Shown: piece by piece, positions 35,174 through 46,464 of the stretch
Numbering within the stretch: the stretch's first letter is position 1
Layout: each line of letters opens with the position of its first letter
Translations under genes and position numbers: made by a program
Source of the DNA: Bradysia coprophila
Taxonomy: Eukaryota; Arthropoda; Insecta; Diptera; Sciaridae
DNA: 64,000 nt
NCBI RefSeq assembly: GCF_014529535.1
Contig: NW_023503340.1
Location: 496,001-560,000 of the forward strand
Reading direction: 5' to 3'
Notes under the pieces: model-generated
What the model saw: only the letters and a program-made list of their open reading frames with translations
What the model was told of the DNA's origin: nothing
Database searches by the model: none

Positions 35174-36095
35174 TCAATTTCAATAGTCTCTTTACAATAG
35201 AAAAGCTATTTGAACTGAATGTCACAGTTTTTTTCTATGAAAATCATTTTGTTAATTTAGAAAAAAAAAAATCTTCACAAGATAAGCAGTTTTACAGTCG
35301 GATCTATTACTTCCTTTGGTTATTTGCTTACATATTTTCAAGTAATCGATTTCAAATCTTCTACAACCTTTTTTGCCATGGTCTTTACAAAAGCACATTC
35401 TTCAGAGCATTACGTTTAAGCCTGAAGCTGTTATCGACAGAAGATGATAGGTGAGTAGTGTTTTCAGTGTTTCCAGTATAATTACCTAGTTGAAATTTAA
35501 AAGCATTTCAAGAGGAACAATTCAAAAAACCTATGCGACATTGATATATTTCGTTCTATATGTTAGTATTTAGTATGAGAGTTAAAATGGTAATAGAAGA
35601 AGTAGAGTGATAAGAGTGAATAATTTAATTACAGATTCTAGATGTTTCGGCAGTCGAAGCATAAGCTCCATATCATTTCGCCAACAAACTCTTGCTTCTT
35701 CGGAATTGCACTGAAGATCAATCGTTTCGTGCGCGGGGTGTGGTTTTAAGAAAATGAAGGAAAACTCGTGAAAATATGGGAAAATTTGGGAAGTATGAGA
35801 ATGCGTTTTCCGAGAAAGAATTCCTGGGTTAACATAACGATATTTTTGCTGAATTACATTCCCCTCACTTCCTCAATCACTTCACAATAATTGCAGTGCG
35901 CACAATTCCTTTGTTATCATCGAATTCGATGTTTAATTTGATTAGATTAGAAAAGAGAGCATAGAACGCGTACACACGCATAGAAATTTATAAATCCAAT
36001 AAGGTGATAACCTTAAACAAATTTAGCCAAAAAGTGCAGGTCCGAATTAATTAAGTTCTTCGAAGGTGATAGAAGTGAATTGATAGCATAACATC
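35174..36095. other. Upstream region of the small plus-strand gene
   Basis: No gene recognised. May contain the 5' UTR and promoter of the gene starting at 36096. Confidence 0.35.
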
Positions 36096-36345
36096 ATGGG
36101 TGGTTATATTTGTTGCTTCTCGGGTCTGATATAAAATTATTTTGTTCCAAGAAACTATTTTGTGGTTTAATTAGTTTCATTCACACACAGAGAAGCCGTC
36201 AGTGTATGCCATTCATAGTGACCCTTATAATTCCGAAGCGAAAACTTCACAATCCATTGTCGAGGAACCATCGAACGTGGGCCATACAGCCGGCATAAGT
36301 GACGCTCAAGGATCAACCAACCATACGACTGATTCTGCACATTGA
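36096..36345 (+). CDS. 60-residue predicted lipidated microprotein (MGGYICCFS N-terminus)
   Basis: Exon 1 (36096-36123, 28 nt) encodes MGGYICCFS. A 67-bp GT-AG intron follows, ending in TTCATTCACACACAG, and exon 2 (36191-36345) reads in phase to TGA. Gly2 and Cys6-Cys7 suggest N-myristoylation plus palmitoylation. The remainder is polar and rich in Ser, Thr, His and Asn (SEAKTSQSIVEEPSN). It shares its plan with the 31055-31290 gene: a very short lipidation exon, a phase-1 intron, then a disordered tail. The donor GTCTGA is not strong, which is the main weakness of the model. Confidence 0.6.
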
Positions 36346-37640
36346 TCCGTTATGCACGTACCCAAGTTGTTTGCTTTAAAAATATATGTATTTAATCACT
36401 GACCAGTGCTAAGCCGAGTGAAATTTTCTTTGGTGGTTCACTTTGCAAAATGAAACATTTTCACTACGCAACCAAATTTAGTGTCTTAAATTTTTTTTCC
36501 TTGACGTCTAAAAGTCTAATAGTGAAAAAGATAATAAAAAAGAATCGAAAAACCAAAAAAAAAAAACTTTTTATCACTCTACTTCCGATTCGTTGTTGTG
36601 CTACTCATCACGTTACATTATATTAATAATGTATATCGTTTCGAACTCGTCTAGTGCGATAAGAAAACCATTCTTTCTCATGGTTGACATTTTTCATGGC
36701 TAGTGATCGCGGGCTCATTTGACAAATTAAAACCACAAATTTAACTCAATCCTTCACAGTCAGTACTCAGTACCCGACTCGATTTGCAATTCTCTGAAAG
36801 TAAAAAAGACCCTCTTACCGTACTCACTAGGGCATATCGAACTTTGCGAATTTTAAGGTCCGCGATAGCCTGTGTATGGAAAACGTAGATCATCGAAAAC
36901 TGTGAACTGTGTCCGGGCATGTGGTTGATGGATCCGAGGGAGCCCGGGAAGAAGTCGCTCCGGACGACTTTAACTTTACGATGGTCATAACTCGGAAAGT
37001 TGAGAGTATTCTTGAAAACAATGTTCTAGGGGAATGTAGAGCTTTGAAAACTCTACAAAACTACCGAAGAAACCGATGGTCCAAAAGGTGCCACTGCCGA
37101 GATTGCCTAATATCGAAAATCTGACGTTATGGTTTTCGACTGAGAGACAAATGATTATGTTTAGTTTGTGGTATGAGGTGGTAGGAAAGGTCGAGCACTA
37201 CCAGTACACTAGGCATGTCCCGGACGGAAATTCACCTGAATCAACTTTTTCACAATTTTTGAATGGACTTTTTAAGAGTACTCTGTAACCGGTGCTGCTG
37301 AGTCGAGGACACCTTGGCCAGTAAGTATACATAATATTCCATGACAGTAGCTTAACTCTTCCACAAAATATTTGTGATTTCGATGTAGCACATTTTGTAC
37401 TACAAAATCCGAATAAAGTGAAATTTGTGGGAGAAATGACAATTTATAAGTTTAATTAGTTATTTGACCCACGAATAGTAATAAGAAGTCGATTTCGTTG
37501 CAAATACACATTTTTCGATATATTTACAAAAATTGAAGTTCGTAGTATAGTGTTTCAATACACATGTGCCACATCGAAATCAGTCCAAATTAAAGACTAA
37601 ATATCCTCTTGAAAATTGTAACATAAAGGCTTGTTCCCAA
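36346..37640. other. Intergenic with an unplaced ORF remnant
   Basis: A segment at 36830-37310 is less AT-rich than its surroundings and carries overlapping frames (36909-37124 and 37076-37288), the first with a CHCRDC cluster. It may be a decayed mobile-element fragment. Not recognised. Confidence 0.3.
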
Positions 37641-37659
37641 CACATTTCTGAATAGTATA

Positions 37660-38022
37660 TTACCATACAAGTGAAGGAATTTGATATTTCGTAGTCAGAT
37701 GAGTTACTTTTACTCATCGTGATACGAAATATCAAATTATTTCCCGAGTGTAGTATGACGTTTCCTATGTGCAGAATAAGCACCAGCTGAATATCACCAG
37801 CTGATCTACTAACACACACTTACCGTGTGATAAACAATCGCAACACATTCTGAAAAATTAGTTTACTTCAATCATACGTGTTATGTGCGCGCACAGATGA
37901 CGGTAACGTAGAAATGCAATGTGTGTAGGTTGTCTTTGAATTATTTACAATACAAAGTGTTTTTGTATGTACACCAGCTGGTGATATTTAGCTGGTGCTT
38001 ATTCTGCACATGGGAAACTTTT
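37660..38022. repeat. Foldback repeats with CAGCTGGTG arms
   Basis: Two hairpins. The first (37676-37743) pairs AATTTGATATTTCGTA with TACGAAATATCAAATT. The second has left arm 37768-37803 and right arm 37972-38012, pairing GTGCAGAATAAGCACCAGCT with its inverse, with CACCAGCTG repeated inside. Confidence 0.75.
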
Positions 38023-38629
38023 AACAATTGTTGTCATCTGTTATCGACAATACGGATGCAATACTTTAAAACGAAAGAAGTAGTAGAATTTACCGTTGTT
38101 GAGATTTGTTGTTCTGCTTTCATCGACCAATAGAAAACAGCGCTTTGTGTGAATTTGATTTTTTTTGCCTTGCATTCGGATGCTGTAGGCATTATGCCTG
38201 AATAATTTAATAATTAAATAATTTTAATCCTTCATAATTCCGTTGTGTCAATAGGTACCTTCCTATTTTTAATGAAGCGATAGTGACAATGGACAAGCTG
38301 GAACGGTCTGTAAGAGAGCTAAAACTTCTGTGTACTATTCTCTCTTCTGTATTCACTGTTATCACATAATCGATCAGTGATTTTGAATTCTTGTATCTGA
38401 GGAAAGTGTTAGAAATCACCAATCCATAAAAGAAGTCTGACACTATCTTTACGTTCTTATTCGCACTTTCGTCAGAATGACTCGATGAAAGAATTGATGT
38501 GACTATTCGGACGTGTGTGCGAATAGTCAATTAGCAACGCACAAAAAAATGGAAATTTCCACGCAGAGGAAGAATTTGTATGAATTGAACTCTGGACAAA
38601 TTGGAGTAATTAATGTCTGGACCATCATG

Positions 38630-39130
38630 GGCGCGCGTTAGCATAGCGCCCGTGACGCAAGTCCTATTACTAGAAAAAATTTCAAAAAAAATTTTTTGTC
38701 GTAGACTGCAGAACCATATATACAGCAAATATTGAAGTTCTACAATTCAAAGACAAATGACTAAAAATTACCATTAAAAAAAACTAGGCGTCCGTACGAG
38801 TTCAACGAGCTATCACACGTTCTTGCAGCTTAAAATTTGGCCACGCAAAAAATCTTCCAAGAAGCCCCATTTCCATACATTTTGGTCAATTTCAGTACTT
38901 TAAACGAAATGAAAAAATCCTACGTTACTTTGTTAGTCCGTCCGTCCGTCCGTGTTTCCTATCTTCTAAAGTCTTCTTTAGATTTTGTTGAAATTTTGGG
39001 AGTAGATTCTAGTCGTCATTCTAAGACATTCCAGAAAAAAAAATTGGGAGGAACCGGCCTCGTTTCGGAGCTAGGGCTCCTCGAAGTTCCCATATAGGCC
39101 CCATATAAGAACACCTTTAAGTGTGTGTGT
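38630..39130. repeat. GTGACGCAAGTCC end plus CCGT-bearing repeat
   Basis: CGCCCGTGACGCAAGTCC at 38647-38664 is an end motif shared with 39510-39962 and with 7990-8180. The stretch 38777-39125 carries a (CCGT)n tract at 38937-38953 and the phrases GGAGCTAGGGCTCCTCGAAG and CATATAGGCCCCATATAAG. It looks like another dispersed repeat; no protein recognised. Confidence 0.5.
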
Positions 39131-39189
39131 GTGGATGGGTATGGTAGAACAAATTTGTTCGCTTTTGGTATTTGGTAAGCTCTGCTCGC

Positions 39190-39482
39190 CTCAATTTTTT
39201 TTCCTAAATTTAGTATTTTTAAAATTTTTCAAAATTTTTTAAATTTTTAAATTTTTTTTTAATTTTTCAAATTTTTTTAATTTTTCAAATTTTTTTAATT
39301 TTTCAAAATTTTTCAAACCTTTTCAAATTTTTCAAAATTTTTTAATTTTTTTTAAATTTATCAAAATTTTTTAAATTTTTCAAATTTTTTAAATTTTTCA
39401 AATTTTTTAAATTTTTCAAATTTTTTTAAATTTTTCAATTTTTTTCAAATTTTTCAATTTTTTCAAATTTTTTACATTTTTT
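39190..39482. repeat. A/T low-complexity tract
   Basis: Irregular tandem of an AAATTTTTC-like unit for about 290 bp. Confidence 0.85.
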
Positions 39483-39509
39483 TTTCAATCTACTAATTCT
39501 TCCAAAAGA

Positions 39510-39962
39510 ACTGATATCAGTCAAAAACACTCAAAAAAGTAAAAGTGACGCAAGTCCCTGTGCATACTTCCAAAACAACTGATATCGCTGGAGTTGACGC
39601 ATTCTGCGCTTGTACGCAAAAACTGTAACCGCAAAAATTTGACCAAAGAAATTCTAGAAACAAAATTTTACCAAAAAAAATTTGCGTCACAAAGTGGCAG
39701 ATGGTTCGGACGTATTAGGACATATTCTTGCCTATTTTAAAAAATTTCTTAAAAGTACTTTACAAGTACAACATATGCCACTTTGTGACGCAAAATTTTT
39801 TTGGTAAAATTTTGTTTCTAGAATTTCTTTGGTCAAATTTTTGCTGTTACAGTTTTTGCGTACAAGCGCAGAATGCGTCACCTCCAGCGATATCAGTTGT
39901 TTTGGAAGTATGCACAGGGACTTGCGTCACTTTTACTCTTTTGAGTGTTTTTACTGATTTGT
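39510..39962. repeat. Long palindrome with GTGACGCAAGTCC
   Basis: Arms of about 190 bp (39510-39704 and 39777-39962) pair almost fully. Each contains AGTGACGCAAGTCCCTGTGC, AACTGATATCGCTGGAG and TTTGCGTCACAAAGTGGCA (or inverses). No target duplication read. Confidence 0.85.
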
Positions 39963-40414
39963 CAATACTCGTAGCGATAGGAACCGATTTAAAATTTAAG
40001 CAGATGCTATAAAAATGGAATGATGGTGAGCAATAAGTTAAAAATCACTGAAAGCAGCCACAATTCATTGTTGGCTGACGAACGTGGCTCAAATCGTAAT
40101 GTTCATCGGAGAAACTGTACGCCACGCCAGCAATAGGTCAAGACATTATCTTTGTTCTTCAATGACAATGCTATAAAGTAAGCAGACTATAAATTGGTTT
40201 ATCACAATACTAACTGATGTATGAGCACACCGTACACAACATCAGTTGTTTTCAAATTTGAATCAATTGCATCAAATTTAATGCTTCCGTTTCGCTAAAT
40301 TTATACGCAGTTGTGGTAAGTTGCCATTGCATCAGATAGCGAAAAGTATTTAATGTAGCAGAACCTTGGGAGGAAGAAACAGCAAATAAAAAAGAAACGC
40401 AACACACGAAGAAA

Positions 40415-42398
40415 ATGTTTCGTCTAAGGAAGGGAACTTCACACTTCATTCTGCAGCTTATATTTGTCTCTCTGGGCAGTGTGGCATTGTAAGTATGCAG
40501 AACTTTGTTGACCGTTATCACACAAAGTGTCCGACTGTTTTTCAGCGCAAATGATTCAACGATGAATATACTCGAGAAAGAGAAAGCGGTTCTGGACCAA
40601 TTACTGACGGACAAGAGATACGATGCTAGAATCCGACCATCTGGTGCTAATGGAACCGGTAAGGGAATTCTACACTTCGTTGAATATAAGGATATCACAT
40701 TTAATCGATGTAACAGATGGCCCCGTGGTGGTTCGTGTCAACTTTTTTGTGAGAAACATGCCATATGTTGACGACTTGAAGCAGGTGAGTGTCCAAGATA
40801 TAGTCAGACTTCTCTCATCAAAAGGTTTGAACAAAAAGTCGTTTAAATCGTTCGAGTTTATTTGACTTTCAGGAGTATAGTGTGCAGCTGACATTTCGAT
40901 ATATGTGGCTTGATGAACGACTGCAATTTGATGACATGGGAGGTGAAAAATAATTTATTTAAAATTGGGACTGAAACTAAAATCCAGAATAATATGCAGC
41001 GTCGCTTTTGGATGATAGCATATCAAGATAAAAATGTCTTCTCGTAGGTAAATTGAAGTATCTACACGTGGATGCGGCGAGACGTATCTGGATGCCAGAT
41101 TTATTCTTTTCAAACGAAAAACAAGGCAATTTCCACAACATGCTTGCGCCAAACTTTTACGTTCGAATCTTCCCCAGCGGCAGTGTATTGTACTCGACTC
41201 GCATATCGTTGACACTGGACTGTCCCATGAACCTGCAACCATATCCATTTGATCGACACGAATGTCCACTTCAAATCGCTTCTTGTAGGTATATGAGACG
41301 GTCAATTTTTGGCATAGTTCAGAGTTTTCCGACCATTTTCAGACGGATACCTTACCAATGATGTGATTGTACAATGGAAAGAGGTATTACCGATTCAAGT
41401 TATCAACAAGCTATCGTTAGAGTTTCAGGGGTTCACGTTGACTGGTTATTCGCCGGAATACTGCTCGACTAAATCAATAGCACGTATGAACTTGGTGCCT
41501 TCATAATCGAATGGCATGAGCACACATTTGATTTTGGTCGTTTCATTACAGCCGAATACTCTTGCTTAAAAGCAATGTTCTCCTTTAAACGTGACTTGAT
41601 GCCATCTCTAACTCGAATCTACATTCCAAACTGTGTACTGGTTCTTGCTTCATTTGTTTCGTTCTGGTTGGATCCAAGTAGAGGCGCTTCTCGCGCATTT
41701 CTGGGTAAGTTTCCGGTAATTTTATTGATTGCTTTCCCTACATAATTGGGCACATTTCTTGGTGGGTGTGTGATCTTCAGTTTCAACTACACTACTCGCA
41801 ATGGTCTTTCAAGTTTCGTACAGAACTGCTGCACTGCCAACAGGCTCTTATATCAAAGCAGTTGATATTTGGTTGAGTGTTTGTTTGGCATTCATATTTG
41901 GAACGTTGCTTCAGTTCGCTACACTGAATTACACTTCACGTAACGGTAAAATCCTGCAACAATGCCGCAATTTTAGAACCACTAAAAATGAATTTTTTTT
42001 GTCTACTTCTTGTAGAGGACAAAAATAAGTGCGAGCAGGCCGAAGGAGTTTCCCTATTGAGTGGTGACGAAAGCAAAGAGTCGACTGTAAGATATTTGTT
42101 TGTTTGTTTGTTGTTGTTGAACGAAGTTTTCTTTTCTACGAATTTCGTTTTATCATTTTTTTTTAATCCGTTAATCCCACAGAGAAGTCCTTCTCACTAC
42201 AAACACTATCTCACCTGCCTGTCGAAGGCGTCCAAGTAATTTCATACTTAGAACGAATCATTCTCATAACCGATCAACGTCCCCACAAATTACTGTTTCA
42301 GATCGAAGAAAATCGACATTGTAGCGAGAATCATGTTCCCAACCTCATTTGCAGTGTTCAATTTGGCCTATTGGATTGCATACCTTCACAAGGAATGA
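40415..42398 (+). CDS. Cys-loop ligand-gated anion channel subunit, GluCl/GlyR-like
   Basis: Eleven exons (40415-40488, 40546-40658, 40717-40784, 40873-40942, 41048-41284, 41343-41483, 41552-41704, 41781-41945, 42016-42086, 42183-42235, 42302-42398) join in phase to 413 residues. A signal peptide precedes an ectodomain with Cys-loop Cys167-Cys181 (13 between) and a second cysteine pair Cys228/Cys239 in EYCSTKS and EYSCLKA, characteristic of GluCl and glycine receptors. M1 follows RIYIPNC; M2-M3 runs through LGVSTTLLAMVFQVSY and DIWLSVCLAFIFGTLL. The M3-M4 loop is short, and M4 (VFNLAYWIAYLHKE) ends the protein. The usual Pro-Ala-Arg before M2, linked to anion selectivity, reads Ala-Ser-Arg (RGASRAFLG). 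A neuronal or epithelial membrane channel; ligand unknown. Confidence 0.92.
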
Positions 42399-42744
42399 TT
42401 CATAATTTTTGGATTTGGACTGGTTTTTAACCGCTGTTGCCCTCGGTCGAGCATAATTGTGGGAAAAAATGTAAAATTAAACTAATCCATAACCTCTTGG
42501 CTAATAAATACATCCAATATCCCTCGACAACGCAACATTTTTACCATCTTTATGCACAAAATTAATGATCGATTAATGATTAATGATAAGTCATCCCAAG
42601 CCAGGGTCTATTTTTCAAAAATGTTTGAGAAATTTGAGAAATTTTAGAAATTTGAGAAATGTTTGAGAAATTTAAGAAATTTTTTAGAAATTTTAGAAAA
42701 TATTTACGTAATTTCAAAGGTACTTTCTAATAGTATATTACTTC

Positions 42745-42844
42745 CGAGGTTCCAAGTTGTGTATTTGATAAGTGGGGTGTTACAGCCCGACCCGAAGGGG
42801 AGGGCTGTATTCCCCACTTGTCAAATACACAACTTGGAACCTCG
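42745..42844. repeat. 100-bp near-perfect hairpin
   Basis: The outer stem CGAGGTTCCAAGTTGTGTAT pairs with its inverse through CCCCACTT, and an inner stem ACAGCCC/GGGCTGT closes a GACCCGAAGGGGA loop. A long, almost unbroken stem. Confidence 0.88.
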
Positions 42845-44342
42845 TAAGTACAATGCTTTACGTGATTAGGCAATGTAAATGAAAATGAAACATGCCGTAA
42901 CACGTAAAAATATTTACATGCCAGTACGCGGTAAAGTACACTTTACTTCATTGTGAAAATGTGCTTACAGGACGCTTACATGCAACATGACTTAATTTAA
43001 AAAAGGTATTTTACTCCCTTGCACCCCTGGGAAATGATTCATTACCTGACGACATTTGTCAGTAAAATAGCATACGTGCATCTTTCCGAATGGCTATTTT
43101 GACTAGCGTGGTTCAAATTATATGAGTCAATAGGATATAGGATAGTTAGAAGTGATGGCTTTGTATTTGGGATAAACATCGTCAGTTAGATTCGGATATG
43201 TGAATTATTTTTAGAATCTCCAGTTTTATTCCTTACAATATTTCGAGAAATTAAATTTTTGAAGTATCCACTTACGAAATTATATTGTATGTAAGTTCGG
43301 TTAAAAATGCCACAAGTCAGGGTGTTAAGCTCCATTTTAAGAAGTGATTCATACTTTTAAGCAATTTACCTATCAAATTCATTCAAGTATAAATCTAATC
43401 GCCCGCATAATACAGAGTTCTGTAGAGTACAAATATTTCTCCGACAGAAAATTTTGTCAAATATCTGCATAGTATAGGTTACTCTGGATACTGAGGTATT
43501 GTTACAAAATTGTTTTTGTGATAAAGCAAACTCTCAAGTGTGTTTTTGAGCAACTTGTTCCTGTAACTGTCTTTTTGACAAATGTAGAGTCTTTATATCC
43601 GAGATGAAGTCGATGTATTCATTTACACTTGTCGAAAAACAGTTACCGACGCATGTTGCTCAAAAAGCCACAAATGAGTTTGTGAGTATCACAAAGTAGT
43701 TTCCGGGTTAATGAAGTACGTAGCAGCTTCCAATGTATTCTGGTTTACTACCTGCCCCATGCGAAAGTTGATTTCTACATAGGGAAAGGGAAAGGAAAAA
43801 AATTAACCCAATAGTCCACAATTTCAAATGGAAGTAATTTTTATCTAGAATAGTGATACCCTACTGAACTTTTTCATCCTGGAGTACATAAAATCTTGTT
43901 GCTAAGACATTGGTGTTCTCATCTCTTGCGCAAAACTATTCCGGTGAAGTTTCAACTGAAAATCGGTCGATTCAAATTTGTTCGATTCTACAAAATGAAA
44001 ATAAAAAATCTTTTACAAATCGACCGTAATCACAAAACTTTCAATTTTTAAGCACTAGCTAAGGGCTCCCCATAAATAGAGTGTGCACTATTAGAATGGT
44101 CCCTAACGAGTGCTTAAAAATGGCAAGTGGTGCAAATGAGGAAAAAGGAAATGTGGGTCTGAAAATCAACTTTTTTACCTTGCGCACTATTCCGAGGTCC
44201 AGATTTAAAAATCAATAATGAAGAACAGCCTCTTTTTTCAAGTCAATTCCGAAAAAAGTTTGAAGACTCGTTTTTATAAGGGTTTTTATAGGTGTTTACA
44301 AAAAAAATAGTGAATTTCACGATGACAAAGTAATAAAGTATC

Positions 44343-44542
44343 ACGGCAGAGTAAAATAAACCAGGCAGGAGCGGTTCATTTTCGAAACGTCAAATAAGGG
44401 ACCTAATACACGGGATGAAAATGAACTCAAATGAACACTGACATAAATTTAAAAATTTTATTCGCAAAATATCGAGGGCTACTAGATTATTCAGGTCCCT
44501 AGTCAAACAAGCGCTCCTGCCTGGTTAACTTTACTCTGTCGT
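44343..44542. mobile_element. 200-bp MULE-like MITE, copy 2
   Basis: Same 200-bp length and family as 17069-17268 (CAGAGTAAAATAAACCAGGC at the left, inverse at the right). Flanks TAAAGTATC (44334-44342) and GAAAGTATG (44543-44551) match at 7 of 9, a slightly decayed duplication. Nested in the 42602-44678 element, so it is the younger insertion. Confidence 0.85.
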
Positions 44543-44686
44543 GAAAGTATGCAAATTTAACTAATTTGACAATAAAAAATCATTGAAATTGACGTTTTAC
44601 ATTCAGAATTTCTAAAATTTCTCAAATTTTAGAAATTTAAGAAATTTTAGAAATGGCATTTTTGAAAAATAGGCCCTGTCCCAAGC

Positions 44687-46464
44687 AACTCAACGAGTCT
44701 CTGTAATTTGTTCAACTTGACCGATTAACTCTTCTCCGACTAACCGTCTTCTATAGCAACAAAACGTGTCATAAAACTAAAGAAGATTTTTTATCAAATA
44801 CCTCGTCAAATAACATAGCATTGCCCCGAGACGCTTGTTAATTTAGTGTTAATACTAGAAGCAAATCGCTATGCGCGTTTTTTTTCATATCTAGGACTAT
44901 TTTTGGAAAAACAATTTCGGTCGGCTTTCGCCAAGATAAAGAGTAAATTTTATTTATCTTTCTCTCTCGAATGATAGCATCAAAAATGAGTTGTGCGTCC
45001 ATGCATAAACGCAAGAACCGACAGATTTCCTCAATGTCGATATAATAAATGCAACGCACCAATCTTATCATCGAAAAATTCTAACAATTTTGGTTAAATT
45101 GAAAAAAGAAAGCAAAGAACGTGTATTACCCGAGCCAAAACTAATTTTTACTTAAATCTAACACATTCGTTATTGCGGTCGTACATTTTTGAAAAAAAGA
45201 CACAATCAAAAATGAAATACGAGGCACACAAATGTAGGCTACAATTTTAGCTAGTACCAGTGCCACTTATTTATGAAGAATGGATAACAACTATACTCAT
45301 ACTAAAGGAACGGGCACTTGAATGACCTTGCTGCAAACAAAATGTCGTAACAGATACTTGTTGTGAGCCTTGTATAGCATGTTTGGTATCGTTGTAAAGC
45401 TGAGACTACAGGCTGATCAGGCATTATTGTTTTGTTGCAGACATGATCAATTTGTGTATTACAGATGAGTTCAAGTTTCGCCGGGGATGGTGAAAATATA
45501 CTTTTTCGAATATTGTACAATTCAGACAAATTTTGTAAAATCCATTCTCGGCGTTTAATAGAGCATGGGATCCTCTACCAATATCGCCATTCAAAGAGTT
45601 TCAAACTCTCTTCATCTTGGACATATCACGATTTAAAAATGTCGAAATTTCGACTTTAGCTGGCTGTTGCTACGTGGTCAGGTTGTCGAGGGAAGCCATT
45701 TTAACATGAATTAGCTTAGAATTAGTCCCTATATCCGTTGCGATAACAATCTGTATTCAAATTGACTCGTCGGTCCCGCACGGCCATGAGTGCCGGTTCT
45801 CCGTAACGGCTGGATGGATTCGCGAAGTGAATGTGGTACTCGAGTCCCTCAATAAGAACATGAAAAAAAATCAGAGGTGGTGTCGTGACTCTATTTAATT
45901 TTTGTTCAACCCCACCGTGTGGGATCTTCAATTATGCTGCGTTTTCCATTGTTTAGCCTGTGGTGAATATGAAATGACAATGGAAAACGCAGCATAATTG
46001 TCGATTCCATCAATGCAAAACTGATCGTGTGCTTTCTGCCTAAAGAAACGAGTATGAGAAACGTCAAGCAAAATGATCACAGTTGTCATAAAGACAGATT
46101 TTCCATTCATTTATTTTCCTTCACACTTTGGCGGTTTTTCTAAGCGATTCTTGACTGGAATGGACCGAATTGAGTTCTGTAATTGGGACAACATGGTTGG
46201 TGTGGTTATATCTACTGCTGTTTAGTAGTTTGTGTTTGTTCGAAATTCTTCTACAGTTCGTTGTGACACCGTTGCCGTTGGACATGGGCATGGGCATATG
46301 AAGCAGTTTTCACATGAGTTGATTGGTTAAAATAATTTATTTTGTTCTTGTGTTCTCTTAGTGATACAAAAAAGGAAAGGAAAAAAAACATAGAAAAATA
46401 GGCTTATTATGCGATAAATAGACTTTCCTAGACCAACGATTATGAACGACGCCAATCACAATTA
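44687..46464. other. Intergenic with a perfect 24-bp-arm palindrome
   Basis: At 45929-46000 the 24-bp arm around ATTATGCTGCGTTTTCCATT is followed by its exact inverse after a 24-bp loop. Elsewhere no gene recognised; short frames here lack domain features. Confidence 0.6.

Larger units (their letters stand above)
42602..44678. mobile_element. 2.08-kb hAT-like element, CAGRGYCTATTTT family, copy 3
   Basis: Starts CAGGGTCTATTTTTCAAAAA and ends with the inverse of CAGGGCCTATTTTTCAAAAA. Perfect 8-bp duplication TCCCAAGC at 42594-42601 and 44679-44686. Subterminal sequence on both sides is repeats of GAGAAATTT/AAATTTCTC. No transposase frame seen, so non-autonomous. It contains a hairpin (42745-42844) and a MULE-like MITE (44343-44542). 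Confidence 0.9.
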
